The notes below the pieces were generated by a model, which searched no databases, was not told the DNA's origin, and saw only the letters and a program-made list of their open reading frames with translations. Positions 52,481-62,071 of a stretch of 64,000 nt of DNA are shown here, one piece after another. Numbering within the stretch: the stretch's first letter is position 1; every line of letters begins with the position of its first letter. The DNA lies in assembly GCF_900604965.1 (NCBI RefSeq), contig NZ_UWPD01000001.1, forward strand, positions 372,001 through 436,000, in the 5' to 3' direction. Made by a program: the position numbers and the translations under genes. Origin of the DNA: Gordonibacter sp. Marseille-P4307 (GTDB lineage Bacteria; Actinomycetota; Coriobacteriia; Coriobacteriales; Eggerthellaceae).

Positions 52481-54888
52481 CGCTGGAACACTCCGTGCAG
52501 GCTGTTCTCCCAACGGTGCAGCTTCGCCTCGTCATCGAACCAGTACTCGGCGAGCATTGGGGGGATGTCGTAGTCGACTACCTCGCGCAGCCATTCCTCG
52601 TCGGCAACGTCCCTGCCGCAGAAGTAGCTGTGCCCGATGCAGAAGCCGCACCCGAGCGAGCGGTCGCGGGCGATCTCCGCGTTGAGCTCCTTCACCCGAG
52701 CGACCAGCTCGTCGAGCACATCGCTGTCCAGCGCCTTCTGGTATGCGGCAAACCCCTCGGAGTCGAAGCCCGGTTCCATCTCGAAGAAGCTGAAGCGGCG
52801 GCGCAGCGCGTAGTCGATCATCGCCAGCGAGCGGTCCGCCGTGTTCATCATGCCGATGATGTAGAGGTTCTTAGGCACGCTGAAGGAAAGCCCGTTGTAC
52901 GCGAGCGTGGCCTTGGTGCCCCGGTAGTCACGCTCGATGAGCATGAGCAGCTCGCCGAAGATCTTCGACATGTTGCCGCGGTTGATCTCGTCGATGATGA
53001 AGAAGAAGTCCTTGTCGGGCTGGTTGGCGGCCTTCTGGCAGAAGCGGTAGAAGACGCCGTACTTCAGCTCGAAGCCCTCGCCTGCGGGCTTGTAGCCCAT
53101 CATGAAGTCCTCGTAGGAGTAGTTCTCGTGGAACTGCACGAACTCGATGCGGCTGTCGTCCTTCTCGCCCATCATCGACCACGCGAGCCTGTTGGCGCAG
53201 AAGGTCTTCCCGACGCCCGGAGCGCCTTGCAGGATGATGTTCTTCTTGTTGCGCAAGACCGCCACCAGGCGCTCGTAGCGCTCCTCGGTCATGTAGACGT
53301 CCTCGAGGAAGTCATCCGCTGTGTAGGTCTCGGTCTTGGCTTCCTCGGCGATGGGATTCTCCTCGCGAATGAGGTCGAGGATGAAGTCGTACTCGCCGGG
53401 AGTCAGCTTGAAGAGGCTTCCCTGGGGGTTGACGAAGTACTCCATCTTCTCCAGCTCGGGGCAGTCGTGCAGCGTCTGGTAGTCGATGGGCGTGCCGAGT
53501 CCCTCGACCTTCTCGAAGTAGAGCTTCTCTCCGTCCTGCTCGGCGGAGACCTTGGCGATGGCGACCACCTGCTTCACGGGGTTGGACTCATAGCCGATGA
53601 TCATGTCGCCGGCCTTGGCGTCGAGGAAGTTCTGGAAGATGCGGCGCTTGTTGCCGTTCTCGTTGTAGAGGGTGTAGTCCTGGACCTCGCCGACGGCGAT
53701 ATCGGCGAAGCTCCAGATCTTCGGGTTTGCGTTGAGCCACCAGTAGCCCTTGTCGCTCTCGCCGCCCTCGGACTCCGCATGGAGGCTTACCTGGGTCAGG
53801 TCGATACGGTCGAGCGCATCCGAGAGCTCATCTCGCAACCTCCAGACGTGCGCGCCCTCCTCGTCCTTGCCTGCCTGGAGTCCGACGTAGAGCACCGGCC
53901 ACCACTTCGAGTTTTCGTTTTCACCAGTGAGTACCGGGCAGCCCGTCTTCTCGACCACGCGCCTGGCAAGGCCAACCGACCCGCTTAGGTAGAACTGGCT
54001 CGACTCGCCGTATTTCACGGAGAGTTGCTTGCAGGTTGCCTCGCCACCGTAGTCCTTGAGGCGGCGGACGATCTCGAGCGCGCCCTCGGTGAAGACCTCT
54101 GGGTCGGCGAGCAGTCCCGCCCAGTCATCGACGGTGAGGCCGGGGTCGTACTCGTCAGCAGCGGGCCACCAGTCACCAGCGTCCTTGGGCTTGTCGTGCA
54201 GGTAACGGCTGATGTAGAAGCCGAAGTCGAAGGTGAGCGTACGCATCTCGGGGTCGGGGTAGCAGTCGGACGTGAGACTCCCCGCGAGCAGGCCCCTCAG
54301 CCCCTCGTCTTTCTGCAACTCGGCGCATATCTCGTCGTAGAGGGCAAGGTGGTTGCGGACGTTGTCGGCGTAGCGCCCCTGCTTGATGACGCAGTCGCTT
54401 CCCAGCTCCGCCGCCGTCTTGCGCACTTCGCCGAACTTGTAAATGTAGTAGCGGTCAGGGAAGAGCAGCCACAGGTAGGTGGTGATGGCGTTCTCGCTCT
54501 GGTAGTGGACCATGTTTGCTCTGTCGGGGTCGGTGTCCTTCCACTTCTGGAGGAGCTGATCGGCCTCCCGCTTGAATTGTGCTATGCGCTCCCAATAGTC
54601 CCTCTTCTCATCGAACAGGCCGAGGAACATGGCCCGGACTCCCTCCGGGTCAATCTGGGCAAACTCGAGGAGCATCCTCCTCGGGAAGTTGTTGAGCGAA
54701 GCGAGCAGGTTGTAGGTCTTGGCTAGCGCGGTGTCGAGCATTTCGGCGAAGTTCTCGGCGTTCATGGCCCAGTGCTCCTGAAAGTGCTTGGCCGCCTCCC
54801 ACTTGTACTTCTCGTCTTTCCAATGCGTCGGGAAGTCGGCCTTGTACTGCGCCAGGACTTCCTTGAATCGTTCTTGGTCAATCATCAC
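52477..54888 (-). CDS. mcrB: McrB-like AAA+ GTPase with an EVE modified-base reader domain
   Basis: 803 aa. An N-terminal region of about 370 residues (a DNA-recognition region with WLLFPDRYYIYKFGE) is followed by an EVE domain (about 380-490: WWLNANPKIWSFADI, AGDMIIGYESNP). The McrB motor comes next: Walker A ILQGAPGVGKTFCANR (about 547), Walker B FFIIDEINRGNMSKIFGEL (about 626) and a sensor region AMIDYALRRRFSFFEM. EVE domains bind methylated or hypermodified bases, so the target is modified invader DNA. There are two adjacent ATG codons; AGGGG favours the first. A 23-base gap separates it from res. Confidence 0.92.
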   Translation of the reverse strand: MMIDQERFKEVLAQYKADFPTHWKDEKYKWEAAKHFQEHWAMNAENFAEMLDTALAKTYNLLASLNNFPRRMLLEFAQIDPEGVRAMFLGLFDEKRDYWERIAQFKREADQLLQKWKDTDPDRANMVHYQSENAITTYLWLLFPDRYYIYKFGEVRKTAAELGSDCVIKQGRYADNVRNHLALYDEICAELQKDEGLRGLLAGSLTSDCYPDPEMRTLTFDFGFYISRYLHDKPKDAGDWWPAADEYDPGLTVDDWAGLLADPEVFTEGALEIVRRLKDYGGEATCKQLSVKYGESSQFYLSGSVGLARRVVEKTGCPVLTGENENSKWWPVLYVGLQAGKDEEGAHVWRLRDELSDALDRIDLTQVSLHAESEGGESDKGYWWLNANPKIWSFADIAVGEVQDYTLYNENGNKRRIFQNFLDAKAGDMIIGYESNPVKQVVAIAKVSAEQDGEKLYFEKVEGLGTPIDYQTLHDCPELEKMEYFVNPQGSLFKLTPGEYDFILDLIREENPIAEEAKTETYTADDFLEDVYMTEERYERLVAVLRNKKNIILQGAPGVGKTFCANRLAWSMMGEKDDSRIEFVQFHENYSYEDFMMGYKPAGEGFELKYGVFYRFCQKAANQPDKDFFFIIDEINRGNMSKIFGELLMLIERDYRGTKATLAYNGLSFSVPKNLYIIGMMNTADRSLAMIDYALRRRFSFFEMEPGFDSEGFAAYQKALDSDVLDELVARVKELNAEIARDRSLGCGFCIGHSYFCGRDVADEEWLREVVDYDIPPMLAEYWFDDEAKLHRWENSLHGVFQR

Positions 54889-54911
54889 GTGCCCCTAACC
54901 GAATCCTTGCG

Positions 54912-57500
54912 TTATACCGCGTTGCTCGCAGGTTGCGAGAGTGTCTTGAGATCGTCCCAGCTGTCCGCCTTGGCTACGTCGTCCTCGTAGGCGACCATGT
55001 AACCCCAGGTCTGCCCGGCGAAGTCCGGCTCGATGGCGAGTCGCCTCACGAGCTTCTCGGCCGCCTTCCGCTTTGCCTGGACGGTCGCGTCGTCGCGCCC
55101 TCGTGCGCTCTTGCCCTCGATAATCCAATAGACTCCGTCCGCATCCAGCGCCACGAAATCTGGGAAGTAGCGGTCTCGTGCCGTGTAATAGATGTATGCC
55201 CCGTCCTGCACATGCAGCCTATGCCACCAGATGATGCTAGGGGATGTGTTGAGCAGTTTCGCGACCTCGTACTCGCCGCTGTAGGAGTCGAAGGACTCTT
55301 CGGCGAAGAGAGACTTGAACCATCCGGAGTAGACGCGGCCGCGCACGAACTCGTCGCGTGCATCTATGGGGTCGTAGACCCTCTCTCCGAAGGGGAGCAT
55401 GTAACCGTTGAGCCTCATGTCCTTCGGCGTGATGGCGGCGATCTCCTTGGTGGAGCGCAGCACGCCCGCAACGTAGTCCTTGACGAGGCCTTGCAGCTGG
55501 ATGCGAGCGGAGTCGAGCGACTTTACCGACCAGCCCTCGAAGGAGACCCCCTTCATGAACTTGGGGATAAGGTAGTTCTCCACGTAACGGGCAGTTTGGG
55601 CGTTCGTGGGTACCAGATGCATGTTCACGACCAGCCTCACGAGGGCGTCCCGGGCGTCCTCATCCGGCACGTGGATGGAGTCGACCTCAGCGCTTTCCGT
55701 GTCCACGGCGCGCAGCTTCTTGCCCAACGCCGCGACGATTTCCTTGCGGAAAAGGACGTCACCAGTGGAAGTCACGCGCTTTGCCGCCTCGGCGATGGCG
55801 TGGTCGTCGATCTCCGAGAGGTCCACCGGCGGCTGCTTGACCTGGATGTCGGCGACCGGGAACCGGTAGGACACGTCGGCGAAGCGGGGGTTGCGCTCTA
55901 TTGTGACAGGCGTGAAGTCGAAGTCCTCCTCGCCGCCTATAGCCCGTACGCCGGCAGTCGGAGTGCCATCGCCCGTACTCAATGCCTGCGTTCCGGGCCC
56001 GAAGATGGGAACTTGCTGTTGCCCGTCGGCAGGCGTAGCCGTGGGCGCTGCCCCTGGTGCTGCGGCACCGGGATCCGGCTCCTGGGCGGCCTCCGCATGC
56101 TGCCGCATCGTCTCCGCCTGCACATCGGCCTGCTCCGCGGCCCGCCTGATGGCCTGCGCCACCCTGCCCTTGTCCGCCTCGGCGACGGCCTCCTCGAGAC
56201 CAAACTGGGCGAGCACGTTCTCGGCTGCGAGGAGCTCGGTGAACGACTGGTGCGCGATGATGTCGAGCTGGTCTATCTGCCACACTCCCGTGTACTTGCC
56301 AAAGGGCAGGCGCAAGCCGCGTCCCATGGTCTGCTGGGTAAGCACCTCCGAAGCCATGGCGCGAAGGGTCACCACCACCGCGATGTTCTTGACATCCCAG
56401 CCCTCCTTGAGCTTGTTCACACTCACCACCGCGAGCACGGGCGAGTTGGGCTCGTCGAGGCCCTCGAGGAGCCTCTGGGTGCCATCATCATCGTGCTTCG
56501 AGTCCACCTGGAGCACGGCGCTGTCACGTCCGAGGAACTCGGGAGTGCGCAAAAGCTGGGCGACCTGCGTGGCATGGTCGGTGTCGGAGCACACGACGAA
56601 AGCAACTGCGTTCAGGTGCCGTATCCCGTGGCTCTCCGCGTAGAGGTCGTAGTAGGCCTGCTTGATCCCCCTCAGCTGCAGAGCGTCGCGCAGCTGCTGC
56701 TCCTCGGAGGCCCGGGTCTCGTCGTACCCTCCCTTGCGAAAGGCAAGGACGGGAGCCTTCACGTACTGGTCCTTGATCGCGCGCCAGAGCGGGTACTCAA
56801 AGATCACGTGGTCGCCGGGCAGGACCGATGCCGTGAGCCCTACGCAAGCGGCAGGGTCCAGCTCACGCAGCGCCGCGTTGAAGGCGGCCGCACTCGTCGA
56901 GTAGAGGTGCGACTCGTCGGCGATAACGACCAGGTCTTCAAGCCCTTTGAGGTAGTCGAACAGCACGCCCGCATTCTCGTCGAAACGCCTGGGCTTGCGC
57001 CGCTGGGCATCCTGGCCGTCCCCGAGGGTGGCGCCCTCGATGCTCTTGGGCGCGATGAGCTGCTGTATGTTGAAGATAAAAGCCAGGACGGGCACCTCGC
57101 GACCGAAGGAAAGCGTCCCAGAACCGTTTTGCCGGGCAACCCAAGCCGAGTAGTCCTGGGGCGTCACGACGTCAGGCGGCACGTTAGAACCGGGTATGTA
57201 GCGCGGGCTTCCCATGGAGAAGTTGGCGACGGTCTTGGACTGCACGGTCTTGCCGGGGGTAACGATGACAACGTTGCGCACTCCCTGGCAGCGCAGGTAC
57301 TCGATGAAGGCCGCCATCAGGTAGGTCTTTCCCACACCGGTGGCGAGGTTTAAAACCTGCATCACGTCCGGGTCGTAGGGGCCGTCTAGCGTGAACACTA
57401 GCTGCCGCAGCGCCTCCTTGTTGGGTGCACGCAGGTCGAAGGCGGCACTGATGGATTCGAGAAGATCCGAGTCAAACGAGATGTCGAGTCTCTTCGCCAT
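54912..57500 (-). CDS. Type III restriction endonuclease, Res subunit
   Basis: 862 aa. Superfamily II helicase core: Walker A NLATGVGKTYLM (about 51-62), DEAH-type ADESHLYST (about 193), GLTASVLP and the late MGRGLRLPFGKYTG. A low-complexity Ala/Pro/Gln linker (about 468-500) precedes the C-terminal half. The nuclease site is YFPDFVALDADGVYWIIEGK (about 775-795). With Mod it forms the ATP-dependent type III enzyme that cuts between two inversely oriented unmethylated sites. Start overlaps the mod stop as TAATG. Confidence 0.92.
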   Translation of the reverse strand: MAKRLDISFDSDLLESISAAFDLRAPNKEALRQLVFTLDGPYDPDVMQVLNLATGVGKTYLMAAFIEYLRCQGVRNVVIVTPGKTVQSKTVANFSMGSPRYIPGSNVPPDVVTPQDYSAWVARQNGSGTLSFGREVPVLAFIFNIQQLIAPKSIEGATLGDGQDAQRRKPRRFDENAGVLFDYLKGLEDLVVIADESHLYSTSAAAFNAALRELDPAACVGLTASVLPGDHVIFEYPLWRAIKDQYVKAPVLAFRKGGYDETRASEEQQLRDALQLRGIKQAYYDLYAESHGIRHLNAVAFVVCSDTDHATQVAQLLRTPEFLGRDSAVLQVDSKHDDDGTQRLLEGLDEPNSPVLAVVSVNKLKEGWDVKNIAVVVTLRAMASEVLTQQTMGRGLRLPFGKYTGVWQIDQLDIIAHQSFTELLAAENVLAQFGLEEAVAEADKGRVAQAIRRAAEQADVQAETMRQHAEAAQEPDPGAAAPGAAPTATPADGQQQVPIFGPGTQALSTGDGTPTAGVRAIGGEEDFDFTPVTIERNPRFADVSYRFPVADIQVKQPPVDLSEIDDHAIAEAAKRVTSTGDVLFRKEIVAALGKKLRAVDTESAEVDSIHVPDEDARDALVRLVVNMHLVPTNAQTARYVENYLIPKFMKGVSFEGWSVKSLDSARIQLQGLVKDYVAGVLRSTKEIAAITPKDMRLNGYMLPFGERVYDPIDARDEFVRGRVYSGWFKSLFAEESFDSYSGEYEVAKLLNTSPSIIWWHRLHVQDGAYIYYTARDRYFPDFVALDADGVYWIIEGKSARGRDDATVQAKRKAAEKLVRRLAIEPDFAGQTWGYMVAYEDDVAKADSWDDLKTLSQPASNAV

Positions 57501-59524
57501 TACTCGTCGCCTCCTTTCGAGAAGCGGAAGATGTCGTCGGGGATGGAGACGACCCGCGAGCCCTTGCTGATGCGGCGCAGATGCTCGCGAACGCCGTCCA
57601 TAACGCAGGTGGCAGCAAGCACCATGGTCTGCCCTTCGCGGAGCCGCGATACCAGCCAGTCGACGAGGTCGGTGTCGGCGACGCCCTCCCAGACCTTTAG
57701 GACGACGTTGCCCTGATAGCCTTCAAAGTAATGGCCGTCATACGTCTTCCAGTCCCCGAACTCAAGAAGCGCAAAGCCCAGGTTCGCGGCGACCGACCTC
57801 ACAAGGGTGTCACCAGTCGCAGCTTCTGTGAGCATGACGCGGTCGAGCCTCGGGTCATAGTCGAAGCACTCCGGCGAGAGATGCGCGACTTGGAAGCCAC
57901 CACCTCCGCGCCAGTTGATGGCCTCCTTGGTGCGCACCGTCTTCGAGCGGGCTTTCAGCTCCTTAACGGCTTTGCTCTTCTTCAGCTCGTCGTCGCCTGC
58001 AATGAGCTTGTTGATGAGTGAGGTGAGCTTCTGCGCATCATCGGCGGACATACCCTCTGGCAGCTCTACGCCTTCTGCCGCAATGCGCTCGCCTGCAGTG
58101 CGCGTGATGCCTCCCTGATCTTCTCCGTTCACCACCTTCACGAGCCGTGGCAGGGTGAAGTTGTGGAAGGTCGAATCCAGCAGCTCGCAGGTGACCCAGC
58201 GCCGCCCCATCTTCTGGGCAACCGCCGCCGTGGTGCCCGAGCCGGCGAAGCAGTCCAGCACGATGTCGCCGGGGTCGGTGGCGATGTGGATGATGCGCTC
58301 GAGCAAACGCTCCGGCTTGGGCGTGTCAAAGGGCACGTCACCCGGAAAGAGCTTCTTTATTTCGTTCTTTGCCTCGTCGTTTGAGCCAACCTCAAGGTAC
58401 GGCCACCAGTCTTCTGGGACTTTTCCAGGCTTGGATGCCAAGTAGGACTTGGAGCGGAAGCCGCCACCGCCAGTGATGTACACGCGGGGCCAATTGCCCG
58501 ATTCGATGCGGGCCTGCGTTCTCTCCCGCACCTCCTCGATTGAGCCGTCGAGGACAATGGACATGATTCCCTTTTTTACCCTTTCTAAGGGGATATTCTC
58601 GTTGTTGGCGCGCCATTCCTCATCATGCAGGTCCTCAAGATGGCATGGCGCATACTCCGACAGCCACTCCAACATATCCCTTTGCCCGAAACGCCAATGG
58701 CCTCCTCGCGGCGGTCGCAGCAATTCTCCAGTAAGCGGACTTTGGATGGCGTAGCACATCCCGCCTGCACCGTCACCCTTATTTGCTGTCGCCGGGGCGC
58801 TTGTCCATGCGCCGAGAGGGTCATCGTCGGGGTTGCTATAAGCAGCATCCATCGCCGCAGTTCTTGGGAGCCTGTTCCACCTTACTTCGGGCCCTTTGGC
58901 GTATACAAGAATCATGTCATGGCGAGACGAAAAGCCCTCGCGTTCTTTTTTGTCGTTACGCGGCTTGAAGGTCTTTTCCCAAGCAATCTCCGACAGGAAG
59001 TTCCCCGCTCCAAAGACTTCATCCATGAGCAATCGGATTCTATGCACTTCTACGTCATCGATATGCAACCAGATAGTAGCGTCATTCCGCATGAGCCTTT
59101 TAAGATGCAGCAGGCGGTCACGGATCATTGTGAGCCAGATGGAATGCTCTAGATTGTCTTCATACGACGGAAATGCTTTGGCCGTATTGAAGGGCGGATC
59201 GATGTAGACGCACTTCACCTGTCCCATGTACTTTGCGGCCAGTTCGGGCACGCGGGTGAGCGCCTCCAGCACGTCGCCCGACTCGCCGAGTATCAGCAGG
59301 TTGCCATCCTGCGGCGGCAGGTCAGCACGTTCCGAATAGGCGAATGAATCGGACTTCTCCGCCTGCACGCCCGTCACGCACTCGTCGAGCACCAGCGTAT
59401 GCGTCTCGCAATACCTCGGGTCGCTCGGCTCCACCCACGTATAACCGTACCTCCCCGTCTCGGTTGGGATGAGCGCCTTGTCCTTGTTGTACCAGGTAAG
59501 CTGCAGGCGTTGCTTTGACATCAT
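57500..59524 (-). CDS. Type III DNA methyltransferase, Mod subunit
   Basis: About 674 aa. Beta-class order: motif IV VYIDPPFNTAKAF (about 108-120), written DPPF instead of the common DPPY, comes before motif I LDCFAGSGTTAAVAQ (about 425). The stretch between is the target-recognition domain. Mod proteins methylate adenine N6 on one strand and supply specificity for Res. There are two adjacent ATGs; GGAGG lies 4 and 7 bases away, and both overlap the end of the XRE gene (ATGA at 59521-59524). No simple-sequence repeat tract was seen, so phase variation is not indicated. Confidence 0.92.
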   Translation of the reverse strand: MMSKQRLQLTWYNKDKALIPTETGRYGYTWVEPSDPRYCETHTLVLDECVTGVQAEKSDSFAYSERADLPPQDGNLLILGESGDVLEALTRVPELAAKYMGQVKCVYIDPPFNTAKAFPSYEDNLEHSIWLTMIRDRLLHLKRLMRNDATIWLHIDDVEVHRIRLLMDEVFGAGNFLSEIAWEKTFKPRNDKKEREGFSSRHDMILVYAKGPEVRWNRLPRTAAMDAAYSNPDDDPLGAWTSAPATANKGDGAGGMCYAIQSPLTGELLRPPRGGHWRFGQRDMLEWLSEYAPCHLEDLHDEEWRANNENIPLERVKKGIMSIVLDGSIEEVRERTQARIESGNWPRVYITGGGGFRSKSYLASKPGKVPEDWWPYLEVGSNDEAKNEIKKLFPGDVPFDTPKPERLLERIIHIATDPGDIVLDCFAGSGTTAAVAQKMGRRWVTCELLDSTFHNFTLPRLVKVVNGEDQGGITRTAGERIAAEGVELPEGMSADDAQKLTSLINKLIAGDDELKKSKAVKELKARSKTVRTKEAINWRGGGGFQVAHLSPECFDYDPRLDRVMLTEAATGDTLVRSVAANLGFALLEFGDWKTYDGHYFEGYQGNVVLKVWEGVADTDLVDWLVSRLREGQTMVLAATCVMDGVREHLRRISKGSRVVSIPDDIFRFSKGGDE

Positions 59525-59748
59525 TCCACCTCCGCAGCTTCGCACGGAACAAGCTCCATGATGTCTGCAAGCTCACATTCGAGGGCATCGCATATCTTGA
59601 TAAGGACGGCGGTCGTGATGTTGTCGCCACGCCCGAGCTTCGCAATTGAGGCTGGACTGACATTGCTGATAGCACGCAGGTCCTTGCGCGTCATGTTCTT
59701 ATCGATGAGCAGTTTCCACAGTTTGTTGTAGCTGATTTTTCGTGCCAT
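59521..59748 (-). CDS. XRE/Cro-type helix-turn-helix regulator
   Basis: 75 aa, a single Cro/C1-type domain: MARKISYNKLWKLLIDKNMT, RKDLRAISNVSPASIAKLGR, VLIKICDALECELADIMELV. It is inserted between the ABC-3C genes and mod, overlapping each by 1 and 4 bases. Small XRE proteins often act as controller proteins of restriction systems, delaying nuclease expression. In this position it could govern the whole operon. Confidence 0.9.
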   Translation of the reverse strand: MARKISYNKLWKLLIDKNMTRKDLRAISNVSPASIAKLGRGDNITTAVLIKICDALECELADIMELVPCEAAEVE

Positions 59749-61616
59749 CAGAAACGGCCACCTTCCTCGCTTATTGCCTCTTCTTCTGTCGGATCGTGAT
59801 AGTCGAGCAAGAACCCGTAACGGCCCTCATCTCTGTTCTTGGTGAATGGAATGAGGGTGGCAGTGCTGTAATCCACTCCATCTTGAAGCTCATTTTCCGC
59901 GATGATTACCTGGCATTCCCCGCAATTGGCAATCATGTGATTCATGAGAGCTGACTTCATGCTGTCGGAGACGGGGGTCTCGCCTTTCTCCACCAGGTTC
60001 AATATCGGCGAATCAAGCACGACGAGCTTTGGCGGATGCTGGCCGTTGGCTTCGAGGAACTTCATGAGCGTGAATGCAAAGATACTGTTCAGATAGGCGC
60101 GGTAGCCCTTGCCCTCGAGTTCCTTCGGCCTGCCGTTGATAACGAGGTCGAACGTGCCCTTGGCTAGCCTCGCGCTCTTGAAGGCGGGGTACTTGCAGTC
60201 CGAGACGGCCACCTTGAGCGCGTCGTCCAACGCCCTGAATGCCCCTTTGTCGAAGTACTCCTTCGCGTCGAACTTGTCGATTGAGGTATCCTCGCCTTCC
60301 TTCTCGGAGACATCGGCTTCAAACCCCTCCAGTATCGTCTCCATGCGATCGATCTCGCTGCGAAGCTGCGACACCCTTTGATAGGAGGCGAGCGCGCTTC
60401 GCAGCTCTGCGGCACGCGGCTTGAACATCCGGTTCACAAGGTCGACAACGTTGGCACGCTGCCGCTCGAGCTCTGATATCTGGTTTTCGAGAATCGCTAT
60501 CTGCTCAGCTGTATCGGACTCGGTCAGCTCCAGATCCGCGATGCGAGCCAAAGTTTTCTCGAGCTCCGCTTTCGCCGCCGCCCTGTACGACTCTCGGTCG
60601 TCTGTCTTGGTTATCTCGTTCTCGCAGAAAGGGCATGTGTCTACATAACCAGCCTCCACTTTCTCCTCACCGTCGACGATAAAGTTGAGCCGGCTTACGT
60701 CAGAGTCGTACTGTGTGTGTAGCCTTCGGTACTGGTCGGCGAGTATTCGCATCTCTCCCAGCTCTTCGCTGACCCGCATGATCTCCGAGGAGATTATGCG
60801 GTTGCGCTCTACCGCCTCTGCAATGCTCGCCTCGACATCGGAAATCTGCCCCATGACCTCATCAATCTTTGCGTCGATGTCCACGTTGCCAATCTTCGCC
60901 AGCTCCTCCTGAAGCTCGGCCCGTCCTTCGGAGAGCGTGACTATCACGCTGTTGATGTAGGCGAGCACCGCCTTCTTCTTCGCCTTCTTGATCTCGGGAT
61001 CCTCGTCTGCCGCATCATCGGCAGCCTCTCCGGTAATCAGGTACATCAAGGCGTTCAGGCTTGGTGTTATCGAACTGTTCGCAGGACGACCGGGGTCGCA
61101 GATGATCGTCTGCTTCGTGATGATTTCGTCCTCGTGGAGCAGGAACTGGTGACGGAACGACCGAACCGTGAGAGCCTGCTTCTGCTTTTTCTGGTTCTGT
61201 ATGATCTTAACAGGCCCGTCGATTCCCAGGAGCTTGAGGAGAATCTCGTTGTAGGGATGAGCCGCTTTGTAGGAGATGTTGTAATCGCCGCTCTCGATTC
61301 CTTCTATGCCGGACGAGACGGTTATAACCGTGCCTCCCTTGGGCTTTTCGTCCCCGTCGACGATCTTCCTGCTGGCCCGAAGTTCCGTACCGCTCTCGTC
61401 CGCTATCACCATGGAGACCGTGTCGTAGCCCGTGCCGTCCTTGTCGAAGGGAACGGAGCCTTTTGCGCCGAGCATGAAGTCGATGCATGAGATCACGAGG
61501 GTCTTCCCGGTATTCGAGACACCGTGAACGATGTTAACTCCGCGATTGAAGTCAATGGATGACGGACGGACGCCTTCGCCACTCGCGCAGATCTGCTTGA
61601 TATAGAAGCCGCTCAT
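59748..61616 (-). CDS. Rad50/SMC-like ABC ATPase of an ABC-3C system
   Basis: 622 aa. P-loop HGVSNTGKTLVIS (about 31-43), a long coiled coil broken by a zinc-hook-like CPFCENE (about 325), and the Walker B/D-loop LVVLDSPILNLV (about 529). The ABC signature serine region is probably in NSIFAFTLMKF. Proteins of this build are the ATPase component of ABC three-component conflict systems and presumably sense abnormal DNA ends or phage structures. The start overlaps the middle-component stop by 4 bases. Confidence 0.85.
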   Translation of the reverse strand: MSGFYIKQICASGEGVRPSSIDFNRGVNIVHGVSNTGKTLVISCIDFMLGAKGSVPFDKDGTGYDTVSMVIADESGTELRASRKIVDGDEKPKGGTVITVSSGIEGIESGDYNISYKAAHPYNEILLKLLGIDGPVKIIQNQKKQKQALTVRSFRHQFLLHEDEIITKQTIICDPGRPANSSITPSLNALMYLITGEAADDAADEDPEIKKAKKKAVLAYINSVIVTLSEGRAELQEELAKIGNVDIDAKIDEVMGQISDVEASIAEAVERNRIISSEIMRVSEELGEMRILADQYRRLHTQYDSDVSRLNFIVDGEEKVEAGYVDTCPFCENEITKTDDRESYRAAAKAELEKTLARIADLELTESDTAEQIAILENQISELERQRANVVDLVNRMFKPRAAELRSALASYQRVSQLRSEIDRMETILEGFEADVSEKEGEDTSIDKFDAKEYFDKGAFRALDDALKVAVSDCKYPAFKSARLAKGTFDLVINGRPKELEGKGYRAYLNSIFAFTLMKFLEANGQHPPKLVVLDSPILNLVEKGETPVSDSMKSALMNHMIANCGECQVIIAENELQDGVDYSTATLIPFTKNRDEGRYGFLLDYHDPTEEEAISEEGGRF

Positions 61617-62071
61617 TCGGCCACCTCCTGCAAGGGTCTCTTCTCAAGGCGATGAATCTCCCTGATGACAGCCTTAAGGCTCTTGTGCTCGACGTCCTCG
61701 ATCGCCCTTTCGCACGCATCCGCATAACGCCTCGCGTAGTCGCTTTCCAGCGAGGCAACGCGCTCCTCCCCGAGCTGTGTGAGGCGGTAGAGCATGCCCC
61801 TGTCTGAGGCGATCGGCTGTACGCACCCCTCGAGAACCAGCTCGCGAAGAGCATCCTCGACGCGTCGAAAACGGGCGAGCCTTTCGCCAAACATGTACTG
61901 GTTGTCGCCATGAACGTTATCGTCGGCCAACGAAAAGGTTTTTCCATAGGTGGCTACAAAGTCGATGACCTGGATGAACTCGAGGTCGATCGGGTCGCCT
62001 GCGCGGGACAGGAGGATAAGGAGCCGCAAGGAGACCTCGAACCTCGTGTTGAACACTCTATCTGTCTGCAC
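61613..62071 (-). CDS. ABC-3C middle component (MC2-like)
   Basis: 152 aa from a GTG start with AGGGG 7 bases upstream. The N-terminal VFNTRFEVSLRLLILLSRAG followed by an IDFVATYGKTF helix and the charged, helical C-terminus fit the middle-component-2 family, a small winged-helix-like adaptor between effector and ATPase. The assignment rests on the pattern and on its place between the two other genes. Overlaps: 14 bases with the effector gene, 4 with the ATPase gene. Confidence 0.75.
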   Translation of the reverse strand: MQTDRVFNTRFEVSLRLLILLSRAGDPIDLEFIQVIDFVATYGKTFSLADDNVHGDNQYMFGERLARFRRVEDALRELVLEGCVQPIASDRGMLYRLTQLGEERVASLESDYARRYADACERAIEDVEHKSLKAVIREIHRLEKRPLQEVAE